Assembly: GCA_026708325.1 (NCBI GenBank)
Contig: JAPOVC010000014.1
Span: forward strand, 62,001 to 126,000
DNA: 64,000 bases
Direction: 5' to 3'
Origin: Anaerolineaceae bacterium
Lineage (GTDB): Bacteria > Chloroflexota > Anaerolineae > Aggregatilineales > Phototrophicaceae
The position numbers and the translations under genes were made by a program. Below, piece after piece: positions 24,896 to 33,486 of the stretch (position 1 is its first letter; the number at the start of each line of letters is the position of its first letter). The notes under the pieces are model-generated. The model was not told the origin of the DNA. It made no database searches and worked only from the letters and a program-made list of their open reading frames with translations.

Positions 24896-26082
24896 GCAGA
24901 CTTGCGCAAGAGGTGGAAGGCGGATTCCAGCAACAGGGCGGCGCCCAGCGGGAAGGAGGATTCGTCGATATCGAAGACTGGCGTGTGGTGGCCGCGCTCC
25001 CTGTCGTCGAACTTCGCGCCCAGCTGGAACATGGCGCCCGGCGCAAGCTTCGTCATGAAGCCGAAGTCCTCCGCGCCCAGCATGGCTTGTGGCGGATTGA
25101 GTACCTCGGGGCCGGCCATGCGGGTCGCGATGTCCTCAATGATGCCCGAGACTTCAGGGTCGTTGTAGGTGGCGTCATAGCCGTTTTTGATTTCCAGTTC
25201 GTAGTCGCCGCCCATGGCGCGCGAGATGGCCAGCGCGCTCTCCAGTTCGGCAAACAGTTGTTCCCTTATGTCGCTGTCGTAGCTACGGATTGTGCCGCTG
25301 ATTTCGATGGAGGCCGGAATGACATTGGAAACGATGCCGCAGTGAATGGTGCCAATCGAGATGATGGCCGGCTTGACCGGGTCGATGCGGCGGGCGCGGA
25401 TGCCGAAGATGGCATTGATGATTTGAGCCAGCATGAAAACCGGGTCCGTACCGTGGTGCGGCGATGCCCCGTGGCCGCCATCGCCGCGAATGACGGCGTG
25501 GAAGGCGTCATGGGCTGCCATGGCATATCCGCTGCAGACCTCAATCTTGCCAGACTCCATGCCGCTGTCCATATGCAACGCCAGTACGTTGTCCACTCCC
25601 GTCAGCGCCTGGTCATCAATCATGCGCATGGCGCCGCTCTGGCCTTCTTCATCCTGGTTTTCCTCGCAAGGCTGAAACAGCAGGCGGATCTCACCAGGCG
25701 GCCGCTCGCTTTCCGGGATTTCGCTGAGCATCGTCGCCACGCCCAGCAGGATGGCCGTATGGGCATCGTGGCCACAGGCGTGCATGACATTGGGCGTTTG
25801 CGAACGGTATTCAACGTCGTTTTCCTCGTCGATGGGCAGGGCGTCCATATCCGCCCGGATGCCAACGACGGGCCGACCTTCGCCGATGCGGGCCACCACG
25901 CCAGTCTTGCCAACCCCTGTTTCCGCCTCGAAGCCCAGCTCGTTCAGGGTTTCTGCGACCTTGCGGGCCGTGCGATACTCCTCGAAACCCAATTCAGGGT
26001 TCATGTGAAAGTCGCGCCGCCAGGCGACGATCCTGTCCGCCAGGGACCGCGCATGCTCCAGTCGATCGGGGTGATAGGTCAT
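24892..26082 (-). CDS. M20 family amidohydrolase (IAA-amino acid hydrolase / hippurate hydrolase-like)
   Basis: 396 residues. Metal-site motifs of the M20D subfamily are present: MHACGHDAHTAILLG with the cysteine and histidine ligands, QPCEE, and GGHGASPHHGTDPV in the lid domain. The C-terminal GAEDFGFM supplies the last part of the site. It hydrolyses an N-acyl amino acid. In this subfamily the substrate can be hippurate, an auxin conjugate or N-acetyl-diaminopimelate, and the sequence does not settle which. AGGAGG six bases before the ATG at 26082 confirms the start. Overlap with ddl suggests coordinated use. Confidence 0.85.
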   Translation of the reverse strand: MTYHPDRLEHARSLADRIVAWRRDFHMNPELGFEEYRTARKVAETLNELGFEAETGVGKTGVVARIGEGRPVVGIRADMDALPIDEENDVEYRSQTPNVMHACGHDAHTAILLGVATMLSEIPESERPPGEIRLLFQPCEENQDEEGQSGAMRMIDDQALTGVDNVLALHMDSGMESGKIEVCSGYAMAAHDAFHAVIRGDGGHGASPHHGTDPVFMLAQIINAIFGIRARRIDPVKPAIISIGTIHCGIVSNVIPASIEISGTIRSYDSDIREQLFAELESALAISRAMGGDYELEIKNGYDATYNDPEVSGIIEDIATRMAGPEVLNPPQAMLGAEDFGFMTKLAPGAMFQLGAKFDDRERGHHTPVFDIDESSFPLGAALLLESAFHLLRKSA

Positions 26083-26154
26083 GTCAGGCCTCCTGGCCGC
26101 TTCTCAGAATTTCCGGGAGCATTTTGACACAATGCCGGGAATCCGGGTAGCGAT

Positions 26155-27783
26155 TCAACTCCAGTTTTCGGGCAGATCGTTGAGAAAGAGTACGGCGTCA
26201 CCCTCATTCAGATGGGATTCGTACCAGGAGATGGCCTCCGTCAGGGAGTCCATGATGTGCAAGCGGTCCTCGGCGAATCCGGCCTCCAGCAAGCCACGCC
26301 GCAGGGGTCGCGTCTGTCGCTCGCCAACCAGGATCACGTCGCTTGCCTGCTGCGCCGCTTCCGCGCCGAGTCTCCGATTCTCACTTTCCATCAGGTCTCC
26401 CAGTTCAACCATCCCGGGCGTGACAAGCAGTCGCCGACCGGCATGCATCCCCAGCACGCGCAGGGCGTGGTGCGCCCCGTCGGGATTCGCACTGTAGCCA
26501 TCATTGATCAGGGTGATGCCGGTAGCCGTCTGTTCCCTGGCCAGGCGCGCCTCGGCCGGTTGCAGGCTGCGTACGCGCCAGGCGACGTCGCGCAGGGACA
26601 TGCCCTCGTTCCTGGCGACTGCAGCAGCCAGCAATATGTTGGTCACGTTATGTCTGCCAAGCAGGTTCGTGCTGAAAGCCACGAGTTCCCCGCTGCGCCG
26701 GTCCTCAACGTTGAAGCGCAGCCCGTCCAGACTTTCCTGAATGTCTGTGGCCACCAGGCGCGGATCGTCCGCGGAGCCGTCTCCCGATGGCCCCTCGCAA
26801 CTGACGGTCAAAATGGTGGCCGGATGCCTGCGGGCAGCCATCCCGCGCAAATGCGGGTTGTCCCGGTCGAATACGGCGACCCCGTCGGCGGGCAGGGCGC
26901 TGATGATTTCGTACTTGGCGGTGACGATGTTGTCGATGCTGCCAAATCGTTCCAGATGTTGGGGCCCGATGGCCGTAACGATACTGATCGCGGGACGCGC
27001 CAGCCTGCAGATTTCAGCGATTTCCCCGGGGATGTAAGCGCCCATTTCCACAATGTAATAGTCCAGACTGCGGTCCTCTTCGAGGTCCTGGTTTATCGCC
27101 AGACAAACGCCCATCAGCGTGTTGTAACTCTTTGGCGTCGCGCCAACGCGGTAGTGACCGTTCAGGACATGTTGCAGAAAGACCTTGGTACTGGTTTTGC
27201 CGTAACTGCCGGTGATGCCGATGATTGTGGGCCCGGCTTCCACCAGAATTGAGCGTGCCCGCGCGACAAAGCGGCGTCGTAACAGGGATTCAAGGGGACG
27301 CAGCAAAATGTTCGCGCCGACCAGCAGTACAGGCGCCATCAGGAGCAATAGCAATCCGGCTGCCGTCACCAGCAGCGGCTGCAGCAGGCGGTCGTCATGG
27401 TCGCCAATGGCGGCGATCAGCAAGAGCGCCACCAGCAGCGCAAGTGCCCAGGCCGCAACGAGGAGGCGGCGCGCCCGCCAGGTGACGCGAAAGCCCTTCT
27501 TGACTTCGCCACCGGTCCGCGGCCAGTTGGCAAGGGCGGCGACCGGCAATGACAGGTGCACAGGCAACGGCGTGTCAGGGGCTTCGGCGAAGAGGAGAAT
27601 CAGCGCCGAGCCGACCAGCCACGCTTTCAGGGGGCGATTTGGCAACCATCTGGAGCCACGTTCGGCCAGCCAGCGCAGATAACGACTGCTCTCGTATTCC
27701 TCCAGTTGAAGATAAAGCGCCTGGCCATAGAGGCGATGGCAACAGCCGGCCAGCCATACCAGGGCGGCGAGGGCCAGAATCAT
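26155..27783 (-). CDS. Membrane-anchored Mur ligase (MurF-like)
   Basis: 542 residues. The first 165 residues hold about four hydrophobic segments (residues 1-15, 52-66, 106-126 and 134-160) where normal MurF has its UDP-substrate-binding domain. The Mur ligase core follows: P-loop GITGSYGKTSTK at 189-200, YIVEMGAYIPGEIAEICRLARP, ITAIGPQHLERFGS-type segment, DGYSANPDGAHHAL and the C-terminal Rossmann domain with VTPGMVELG. Sequence of the core is closest to MurF (tripeptide--D-Ala-D-Ala ligase). Acceptor specificity is uncertain because the domain that binds UDP-MurNAc is replaced. It overlaps the alpha/beta hydrolase by four bases. Confidence 0.8.
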   Translation of the reverse strand: MILALAALVWLAGCCHRLYGQALYLQLEEYESSRYLRWLAERGSRWLPNRPLKAWLVGSALILLFAEAPDTPLPVHLSLPVAALANWPRTGGEVKKGFRVTWRARRLLVAAWALALLVALLLIAAIGDHDDRLLQPLLVTAAGLLLLLMAPVLLVGANILLRPLESLLRRRFVARARSILVEAGPTIIGITGSYGKTSTKVFLQHVLNGHYRVGATPKSYNTLMGVCLAINQDLEEDRSLDYYIVEMGAYIPGEIAEICRLARPAISIVTAIGPQHLERFGSIDNIVTAKYEIISALPADGVAVFDRDNPHLRGMAARRHPATILTVSCEGPSGDGSADDPRLVATDIQESLDGLRFNVEDRRSGELVAFSTNLLGRHNVTNILLAAAVARNEGMSLRDVAWRVRSLQPAEARLAREQTATGITLINDGYSANPDGAHHALRVLGMHAGRRLLVTPGMVELGDLMESENRRLGAEAAQQASDVILVGERQTRPLRRGLLEAGFAEDRLHIMDSLTEAISWYESHLNEGDAVLFLNDLPENWS

Positions 27784-28574
27784 TGCGGCGACTCCTCCTG
27801 CAGGAAATGCAAGGCGACGCGCGCAGTGTCCGCCAGGCGGTCAAGGTAACTGTAGTGACCTGCGCCCTCCCAAACGATGAGGCCGGCATCCGGGATGAGA
27901 TTCTCCAGTTCCATGCCCATCCAGAGCGGCGTTTCTTCGTCCTGATCGCCCCAGAACAGCAGGGTGGGCGGGCGAACGCGGGCGGCGAAGGGACGCATGT
28001 CCTCATTGACAATTCGCACAAAGGTGGGACGCATCACTCCATCGGCGGCGCGATAATCGGGGGACGCAAAGCGCCGTTGATACCTGTGGGCCAGGCGATC
28101 ACTGGCCATTGACAGCCCGATGCGCTCCAAAGATGACCGCGCAAACTGGTAAGCCTTTAGCCTCGCGCGGCCCGAGAGCGACTGCCGCGGCCGCAAACCC
28201 GCGGCATTGAAGAGCAGCATTTTCCCCATGCGTTCCGGATGGTCTGCGCCCAGCATGAGGCAGACCCGCCCACCAAAGGAATGACCGGCCAGGTCGACGT
28301 GATCGAGCTCATGCAGCTTCAGGAATTCCAGGACGAAGTTGCTGTAATCCCGCAGCGACCAGGGGCGATGTGGCCGCTCACTGTTGCCGAATCCCGGAAA
28401 ATCCGGCGAAAAAACGCGGAAGCCAGAGCTGGCGATGCGCTCCGCCAGGGGCCACATCAACTCCAGGCTTGCTCCCCAGCCGTGCAACAGGACCAGCGGG
28501 CGGCCTTCCCCCGCTGCGACCCAGGCGCATCTGATCCCCGCAACATGCGAATATTGCAACTCAGGACGATTCAT
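27780..28574 (-). CDS. Alpha/beta hydrolase
   Basis: 264 residues with a complete catalytic triad by inspection: the oxyanion motif LLHGWGAS, nucleophile serine in AGHSFGGRV, aspartate in FWGDQDEETP and histidine in EGAGHYSYLDR. No signal peptide is seen, so it is cytoplasmic. Four-base overlaps with both flanking genes place it firmly between the Mur ligase and the MurA-like gene. Substrate unknown. Confidence 0.88.
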   Translation of the reverse strand: MNRPELQYSHVAGIRCAWVAAGEGRPLVLLHGWGASLELMWPLAERIASSGFRVFSPDFPGFGNSERPHRPWSLRDYSNFVLEFLKLHELDHVDLAGHSFGGRVCLMLGADHPERMGKMLLFNAAGLRPRQSLSGRARLKAYQFARSSLERIGLSMASDRLAHRYQRRFASPDYRAADGVMRPTFVRIVNEDMRPFAARVRPPTLLFWGDQDEETPLWMGMELENLIPDAGLIVWEGAGHYSYLDRLADTARVALHFLQEESPQ

Positions 28575-29830
28575 TCCACGCTGATTTTCGCGCCCAGCGC
28601 CTTTAGTCTATCGATCACGGCCCCGAAGTGATGTTCAATGGCCTGGGCGTTGTCGATTGTGGAAGGGCCTTCCGCGACCAGAGCGGCGGCCAACATGCCC
28701 AGACCCGCCCGAATATCCGGTGTCGCCATGTAACTGCCGTAAAGCGTGGCGGGGCCGACGACGATCGCCCGGTGCGGGTCGCAGAGGACAATTTGCGCGC
28801 CCATGGCCTTGAGACGGTCCACGAACAGCAGGCGATTGGGAAATAGCTTTTCGTGAATCAGGGTGGTCCCGCGCGCCTGGGAGGCGATGACAGTGGCAAT
28901 GGCGATCAGGTCCGAAGGAAAGCCGGGCCATATGGCGCTGTCGACGCGCAGGTCGACGTCGCCGGCGCGGTCGCGCACGGTCAAATGTTCGTGACGGGGC
29001 ACAAATACGGTGTCCGTCTCCAGCTCCAGGTGTATTCCAAACTGGTCAAAGACGCGGGCCACCATGCGAAGGTCTCTCTCGCGACTTCCGTTCAGGGTGA
29101 CGCGGCCGCCACAGAGCGCCGCGATGGCGGCAATGCTGGCCACCTCAATGTGATTGGGGCCGATGCTGCTCTCTGCGCCGGCAGGGCTGCCGCAACCGAC
29201 AACATGCAGCAGATTCGAACCCTGTCCCTTCACACTTGCACCCATGGCTTCCAGCAGCCGGCAAAGTTCCTGCACGTGGGGTTCGCTGGCGGCGTTGTGA
29301 ATGACGGTTTCCTCGCCAAGGGTTGCCGCCAGCATCAGCACGATTCCGGTCGCCGTCACGCTGGCGTTGCCCAGCAGAATCTCCCGCTTGCGCCAGGGCA
29401 CGGCGCGAATTTCTACGGCGCCATGCAGGAAGAGCACGTCCTGACCCAGGTCCCGCAGGGCGTCAAGGTGAGTGAGCAGGCGGCTGCGGGGCGTTTCGAT
29501 TTCCAGTCGAATGTGTCCGCAGCGGAGCAGCAGGGGAGCGACCATGAGGATGGCGCCGGCATGGTCCAGCGCTTCCTGGTCAAGCGTGCGGCGGGAAAGT
29601 TGCCGCGTCTCTACCCTGAGCATTGACCCCTGGTCGAACTTTATGTCCGCACCCAGCCAGGACGCCAGTTCAATCTGCTGCAGGGTGCTGGCCGTGCGGG
29701 GCATGTTGTGCAGCACAACGGGTTGCTCGCCGAGCAGGGCCGCGGCCAGCAACGCGAGGGCGGCGTTGGGGTTGCCGGAAGGGCGCCAGTTGCCATTCAG
29801 GGCTTGCCGGCCTTCGACGTGGATACGCAC
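28571..29830 (-). CDS. MurA-family enolpyruvyl transferase homologue with altered active site
   Basis: 419 residues with the double beta-alpha barrel of UDP-GlcNAc enolpyruvyl transferase (MurA). Conserved blocks include NAALALLAAALL, ASVTATGIVLMLAATLGEE, WPGFPSDL with the catalytic aspartate, and ATPDIRAGLGMLAAAL. Two key features differ. The N-terminal GAKN motif reads GNPN (residues 19-22), so the catalytic lysine is replaced by proline. The loop that normally carries GGCAIGARP and the phosphoenolpyruvate-reactive cysteine is shortened to IETPRSRLLTHLD (about 111-123). It is therefore probably not a normal MurA. It could be inactive, regulatory or changed in specificity. Confidence 0.8.
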   Translation of the reverse strand: MRIHVEGRQALNGNWRPSGNPNAALALLAAALLGEQPVVLHNMPRTASTLQQIELASWLGADIKFDQGSMLRVETRQLSRRTLDQEALDHAGAILMVAPLLLRCGHIRLEIETPRSRLLTHLDALRDLGQDVLFLHGAVEIRAVPWRKREILLGNASVTATGIVLMLAATLGEETVIHNAASEPHVQELCRLLEAMGASVKGQGSNLLHVVGCGSPAGAESSIGPNHIEVASIAAIAALCGGRVTLNGSRERDLRMVARVFDQFGIHLELETDTVFVPRHEHLTVRDRAGDVDLRVDSAIWPGFPSDLIAIATVIASQARGTTLIHEKLFPNRLLFVDRLKAMGAQIVLCDPHRAIVVGPATLYGSYMATPDIRAGLGMLAAALVAEGPSTIDNAQAIEHHFGAVIDRLKALGAKISVE

Positions 29831-29846
29831 AGGTCGGCTCGCCGTT

Positions 29847-31757
29847 TCAGGGCATTAACGTGACGTTGGCTGCGCGCTTGCGCTCGGCTATGGGGCGCAC
29901 CGGGGGGCATTCCCAGGCGCTGGCCGCCGTCTGGCTGCGGGTCTTGGTGAATTTGGGCAAAATCCCGCAGGCGAAACATTTGTCACGGCAGTCAATCCTG
30001 GTCTCGCCCTTCAGGCTCATTTGATAGTCCTGAAGCAGGAACTTGCGATGTACGGCCACGTCGATGTGTTCCCAGGGGAATACCTCGTGGTCCCCGCGCG
30101 TCCTGTGGTTGTAGAAATCCGGGTGCAGCCCGGCCTCTTCAAAGGCCTGCAACCAGCGATCATGATAATGCCGGTCCTGCCAGGCGTCGAAGGTGCAGCC
30201 CAATTCCCAGGCCCGTTGTACCACCTGACCCAGACGCCGATCGCCGCGGCTGAGGAAGCCTTCAAATTCGCTGGATTCTATGTCATTCCAGCGCAGATGG
30301 AGGCCCGGACCGCGCAATTCCCTCTTGAGAAGCCTTTGCTTTTCAAGCACCTGTTCTCTTGAGTCCTGGGGCACCCACTGGAATGGCGTGTGCGGTTTGG
30401 GAATGAAGGTGCTCACCCCAACGTTGACGTTGGCCTTGTTGCCAAGCTCCTTGCGGCCCTCACGCAGCACTGCCTTGCAGAGGTCGATGATGCCCCAGAC
30501 ATCGTCGATGGTCTCCTCGGGGTGACCGATCATGAAATAGAACTTGATCGTGCGCCAGCCGCCCGCGTAGACGTCGCGCGCTGTCTGCAGCACCTGCTCC
30601 GTGGGCACATACTTGTTGATCAGGTTGCGCATGCGTTCGGTGGCGGCTTCGGGAGCGAAGGTGAAGCCACTGCGACGGGTGTCCCCCAGTTTCGAAAGCA
30701 GTTCCGCGCTGGCGGTCTCGATGCGCAGGCTGGGCAAACTCATGCTGAGGCCGGCCTCACCGAATTCGTCGTGAATGGCGCTGACCAGCTCGTGCACCTG
30801 TCCGTAATCCGATGAAGACAGGCTGAGCAGGCTGATTTCCTCGAATCCCGTGCTGGCCGTAATCTTGCCAATGGCCTCCAGCACCTCCGGCACCGGCCGT
30901 TCCCTTACCGGGCGGGTCACCATGCCTGCGTGGCAGAAGCGGCAACCGCGAGTGCAGCCGCGCATGATTTCGACGGGGGCGCGATTGTGCACAGTATCGA
31001 TATTGGGGACCAGAAAACGGGTAAAGGGTGGCGGCAGCACCCGCACAATGCGCTTGAGTACCCGTTCGGGCACGTCCGGGCGGTTGGGAATGATGTCTGC
31101 CACCGTGCCGTCCCGATGGTAAGTGACGTCATAGAAGCGCGGCACGTACATCCCCTGGATGCCGGCCACTGCGCGCAACAATTCCTCGCGGGACTGCCCG
31201 CGCAGCGCCTGCACACAATGGGCCACTTCGACGATGATCTCCTCGCCCTCGCCAATGACGAATGCGTCGATGAAGTCGGCGACGGGCTCGGGATTAAAGC
31301 AGGCATGGCCGCCGGCGACGACCAGTGGGTACGTCGAATCGCGGTCCTCGCTGCGCACGGGCATGCCCGCCAGATCCAGCAGGTTCAACGCATTGGTATA
31401 GAGTTGCTCGTAGGGCAGGCTGATCCCCAGCAAGTCGAAATCGCGGATGGCGTGTTTCGTTTCCAGCGAGTACAAAGGCAGGCCCTCGGCGCGCATCAAC
31501 GCTTCCATGTCCACCCAGGGGCTGAAGACGCGTTCGGCCAGGATGTCGGGCTGCTGGTTCAATTGTTCATAGAGGATCATGACGCCCAGATTGGACATCC
31601 CCAGGTCGTAGATATCCGGAAAGGCCAGCGCCACACGCAGGTCGGTCGCGTCCCAGTCCTTGACGATGCTGTTGTATTCGCCGCCGACATAACGGCCGGG
31701 CCGCTCCGCTTTCAGCAGAATGCGATCCAGTACCCGCTCGATTTGCTCCGGCCGCAT
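29847..31757 (-). CDS. Radical SAM protein, TIGR03960 family
   Basis: 636 residues. The N-terminal B12-binding-like part (DIYDLGMSNLGVMILYEQLN) is followed by a radical SAM barrel with the cluster motif CTRGCRFCHAG (CxxxCxxC) and EISLLSLSSSDY. The C-terminus adds CFACG. It belongs to the TIGR03960 group, usually encoded with or fused to a DUF2344 partner, found here at 32729. The function is not established; RNA or ribosome-linked modification has been guessed from context elsewhere. ATG 31757 was chosen over an ATG seven codons upstream because AGGAG lies seven bases before it. Confidence 0.88.
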   Translation of the reverse strand: MRPEQIERVLDRILLKAERPGRYVGGEYNSIVKDWDATDLRVALAFPDIYDLGMSNLGVMILYEQLNQQPDILAERVFSPWVDMEALMRAEGLPLYSLETKHAIRDFDLLGISLPYEQLYTNALNLLDLAGMPVRSEDRDSTYPLVVAGGHACFNPEPVADFIDAFVIGEGEEIIVEVAHCVQALRGQSREELLRAVAGIQGMYVPRFYDVTYHRDGTVADIIPNRPDVPERVLKRIVRVLPPPFTRFLVPNIDTVHNRAPVEIMRGCTRGCRFCHAGMVTRPVRERPVPEVLEAIGKITASTGFEEISLLSLSSSDYGQVHELVSAIHDEFGEAGLSMSLPSLRIETASAELLSKLGDTRRSGFTFAPEAATERMRNLINKYVPTEQVLQTARDVYAGGWRTIKFYFMIGHPEETIDDVWGIIDLCKAVLREGRKELGNKANVNVGVSTFIPKPHTPFQWVPQDSREQVLEKQRLLKRELRGPGLHLRWNDIESSEFEGFLSRGDRRLGQVVQRAWELGCTFDAWQDRHYHDRWLQAFEEAGLHPDFYNHRTRGDHEVFPWEHIDVAVHRKFLLQDYQMSLKGETRIDCRDKCFACGILPKFTKTRSQTAASAWECPPVRPIAERKRAANVTLMP

Positions 31758-31800
31758 GGCCCTTCTCCTCAGGGACACAGGTAAAGCGAAGGTTGATGGC

Positions 31801-31829
31801 AGTATAGCGTAAGTCCCGGGCCTTTGCAG
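31801..31829 (-). promoter_or_regulatory. Possible promoter of the radical SAM / cell-wall gene block
   Basis: A perfect TATACT (31806-31801) lies 17 bases after a weak CTGCAA (31829-31824). An imperfect hairpin that follows the psuG stop overlaps the -35 region. Confidence 0.4.
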
Positions 31830-31841
31830 GCCGGGAAAGGC

Positions 31842-32738
31842 TCAGAGGGCGGCGGCGATCCGGGCGGCGATCCGGGCATTGTTGGCCAGCAGAACGGTGT
31901 TGGCCGCCAGGGAGGCACCACCCGTCAGTTCGGCGACCCGGGTGAGGAGGTATGGCGTCAGGGAGGCCCCGCGCAGCCGTTTGCGGCGGGCTTCCTCATT
32001 GGCCTTTTCGATGGCGGCTTCCGCCTGGTCCTGGGCCAGGGCGACCTCTGCGGGCACGGGCACGCAAATCAGTATACCGCCAGGACTCTTCATTTCCATT
32101 TGTGCCCTAATGATGCCGGCCGCGTCCTCTACCGTATCGACCCTGACGTCGACGGGAAGGGTGCTGGTCCGGGAAATGAAGGAGGGCAACCTGTCGGTGC
32201 CGAAGCCGATGACCGGCACGCCCTGGGTCTCCAGCACTTCGCGTGTCAGCTCCAGATCCAGGATGGACTTGGGGCCCGAACAGACCACGGCGACGGGCGT
32301 GCGACCCAACTCGATCAGGTCGGCGGAAATATCAAAGGGATGCCCGCGGTGCACACCTCCGATTCCGCCTGTCGCAAAGACGGGGATGCCCGCCTGACGG
32401 GCGACGATCATGGTGCCGGCCACGGTCGTGGAAGCCGTTTCGCCCATTCCGATGGCTATGGGAAAGTCGCGGCGGCTGCACTTGCGCACCTTTTCCGGCG
32501 ACGTTTTGCCCAAAGTGGCGATTTGCTCCTCGTCAAGCCCAACCACCACGCGACCCTGCAGAACGGCGATGGTCGCGGGCTGCGCCCCTTCGTCGCATAC
32601 GGCGGCTTCCATCTCCAGGGCGGTCTCAACGTTTTGCGGGACAGGCAGACCGTGGGTGATGGCCGTGGATTCAAGGGCGACGACGGGTTTGCCGGCATCC
32701 AGGGCTGCGGCCACAGGGCGCGCAAGGGTCAGTTGCAT
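31842..32738 (-). CDS. psuG: Pseudouridine-5'-phosphate glycosidase
   Basis: 298 residues. It cleaves (or forms) pseudouridine 5'-phosphate to uracil and ribose 5-phosphate. VVALESTAITHGLPVPQNVE near the N-terminus, GIPVFATGGIGGVHRG, SGPKSILDLELTREVLETQG and GFGTDRLPSF are characteristic. I chose ATG 32738: GGAGG lies seven bases upstream, and the gene overlaps the DUF2344 stop by ten bases. PsuK, the usual kinase partner, is not in the window. Confidence 0.93.
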   Translation of the reverse strand: MQLTLARPVAAALDAGKPVVALESTAITHGLPVPQNVETALEMEAAVCDEGAQPATIAVLQGRVVVGLDEEQIATLGKTSPEKVRKCSRRDFPIAIGMGETASTTVAGTMIVARQAGIPVFATGGIGGVHRGHPFDISADLIELGRTPVAVVCSGPKSILDLELTREVLETQGVPVIGFGTDRLPSFISRTSTLPVDVRVDTVEDAAGIIRAQMEMKSPGGILICVPVPAEVALAQDQAEAAIEKANEEARRKRLRGASLTPYLLTRVAELTGGASLAANTVLLANNARIAARIAAAL

Positions 32739-33394
32739 GTCACTTCCTCCGTTTCCGCCAATACGAGTCGATGGCGGTGGACTCGATGCCAACTTTCGTG
32801 GAGATCCAGCTCCTCCAGGACGTCGCGGGGGCGCAGGTTGCCGCGGTCACCCACGGCGACGTGCATTTGCAGGACCTGCGGATCGCCGGACTTCAGTTCG
32901 TTGATCAGGGGCCGCAGGTCCTTTTCGACGCTTCGGCGCTTGCGCTGGATCGTGCGCAGGATGCGGTGCTTCGCCAGCAGGCCGGCAACCCTTTGGTCAA
33001 GGTCCGGCACGCATTCCTCGAAAGTCACCACATAGTGCGCACTTCGCACACGGGTTTGCAGGGCAGCGGAAGTGACGGGGACCTCTTCCACACTGTAGAT
33101 CTCCAGGCCATCCGGACTGACGTCGCGCAGTTGCTGCGGTACATCGTCCAGCGGGATACGCTGCCGCAGTGAGACGTCGAGCAATTCACACTCGCTGGTG
33201 ATGCCCAGCGGCAACGCCGTCGCCAGCTGCAGACGGGGACGGGTGTTGAATCCCTGCGAATAGAGCAGGGGCAGGTCAGCGCGGCGCAACACACGTTCCC
33301 AGATTTTGGCAACGTCAAGGTTGCTGGTGTATTTCATGGCTGCGAACTTGCCAAAAGTGATCCGCAGGCGCTGTCTTGCCGGGTTTTGGCTCAT
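32729..33394 (-). CDS. DUF2344 / TIGR03936 radical SAM-linked protein
   Basis: 221 residues. It begins RQRLRITFGKFAAMKYTSNLD, followed by IWERVLRRADLPLLYSQGFNTRPRLQLATALPLG, the conserved core of the radical SAM-linked DUF2344 family. The partner TIGR03960 protein is encoded at 29847-31757, so the pair is present but separated by psuG. Function not established. No signal peptide or membrane segment. Confidence 0.88.
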   Translation of the reverse strand: MSQNPARQRLRITFGKFAAMKYTSNLDVAKIWERVLRRADLPLLYSQGFNTRPRLQLATALPLGITSECELLDVSLRQRIPLDDVPQQLRDVSPDGLEIYSVEEVPVTSAALQTRVRSAHYVVTFEECVPDLDQRVAGLLAKHRILRTIQRKRRSVEKDLRPLINELKSGDPQVLQMHVAVGDRGNLRPRDVLEELDLHESWHRVHRHRLVLAETEEVTCN

Positions 33395-33420
33395 GTGCCA
33401 AGTATCGCATACCGCGCGCC

Positions 33421-33447
33421 TTGTTTACATGGCCACCTGGGTATAGT
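33421..33447 (+). promoter_or_regulatory. Possible promoter of the SRAP gene
   Basis: TTGTTT (33421-33426) and TATAGT (33442-33447) with a short 15-base spacer, 40 bases ahead of the gene, in the gap shared with the divergent DUF2344 gene. Confidence 0.4.
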
Positions 33448-33486
33448 TTTGTTCAGTTTGCCAGAAGTTGAGGCAGGAGAGCGCGC

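Noticed and set aside
24913..26127. 404-residue plus-strand frame opposite the M20 hydrolase
   Set aside because: Antisense shadow; the minus-strand protein has complete metal-site motifs and a good ribosome site.
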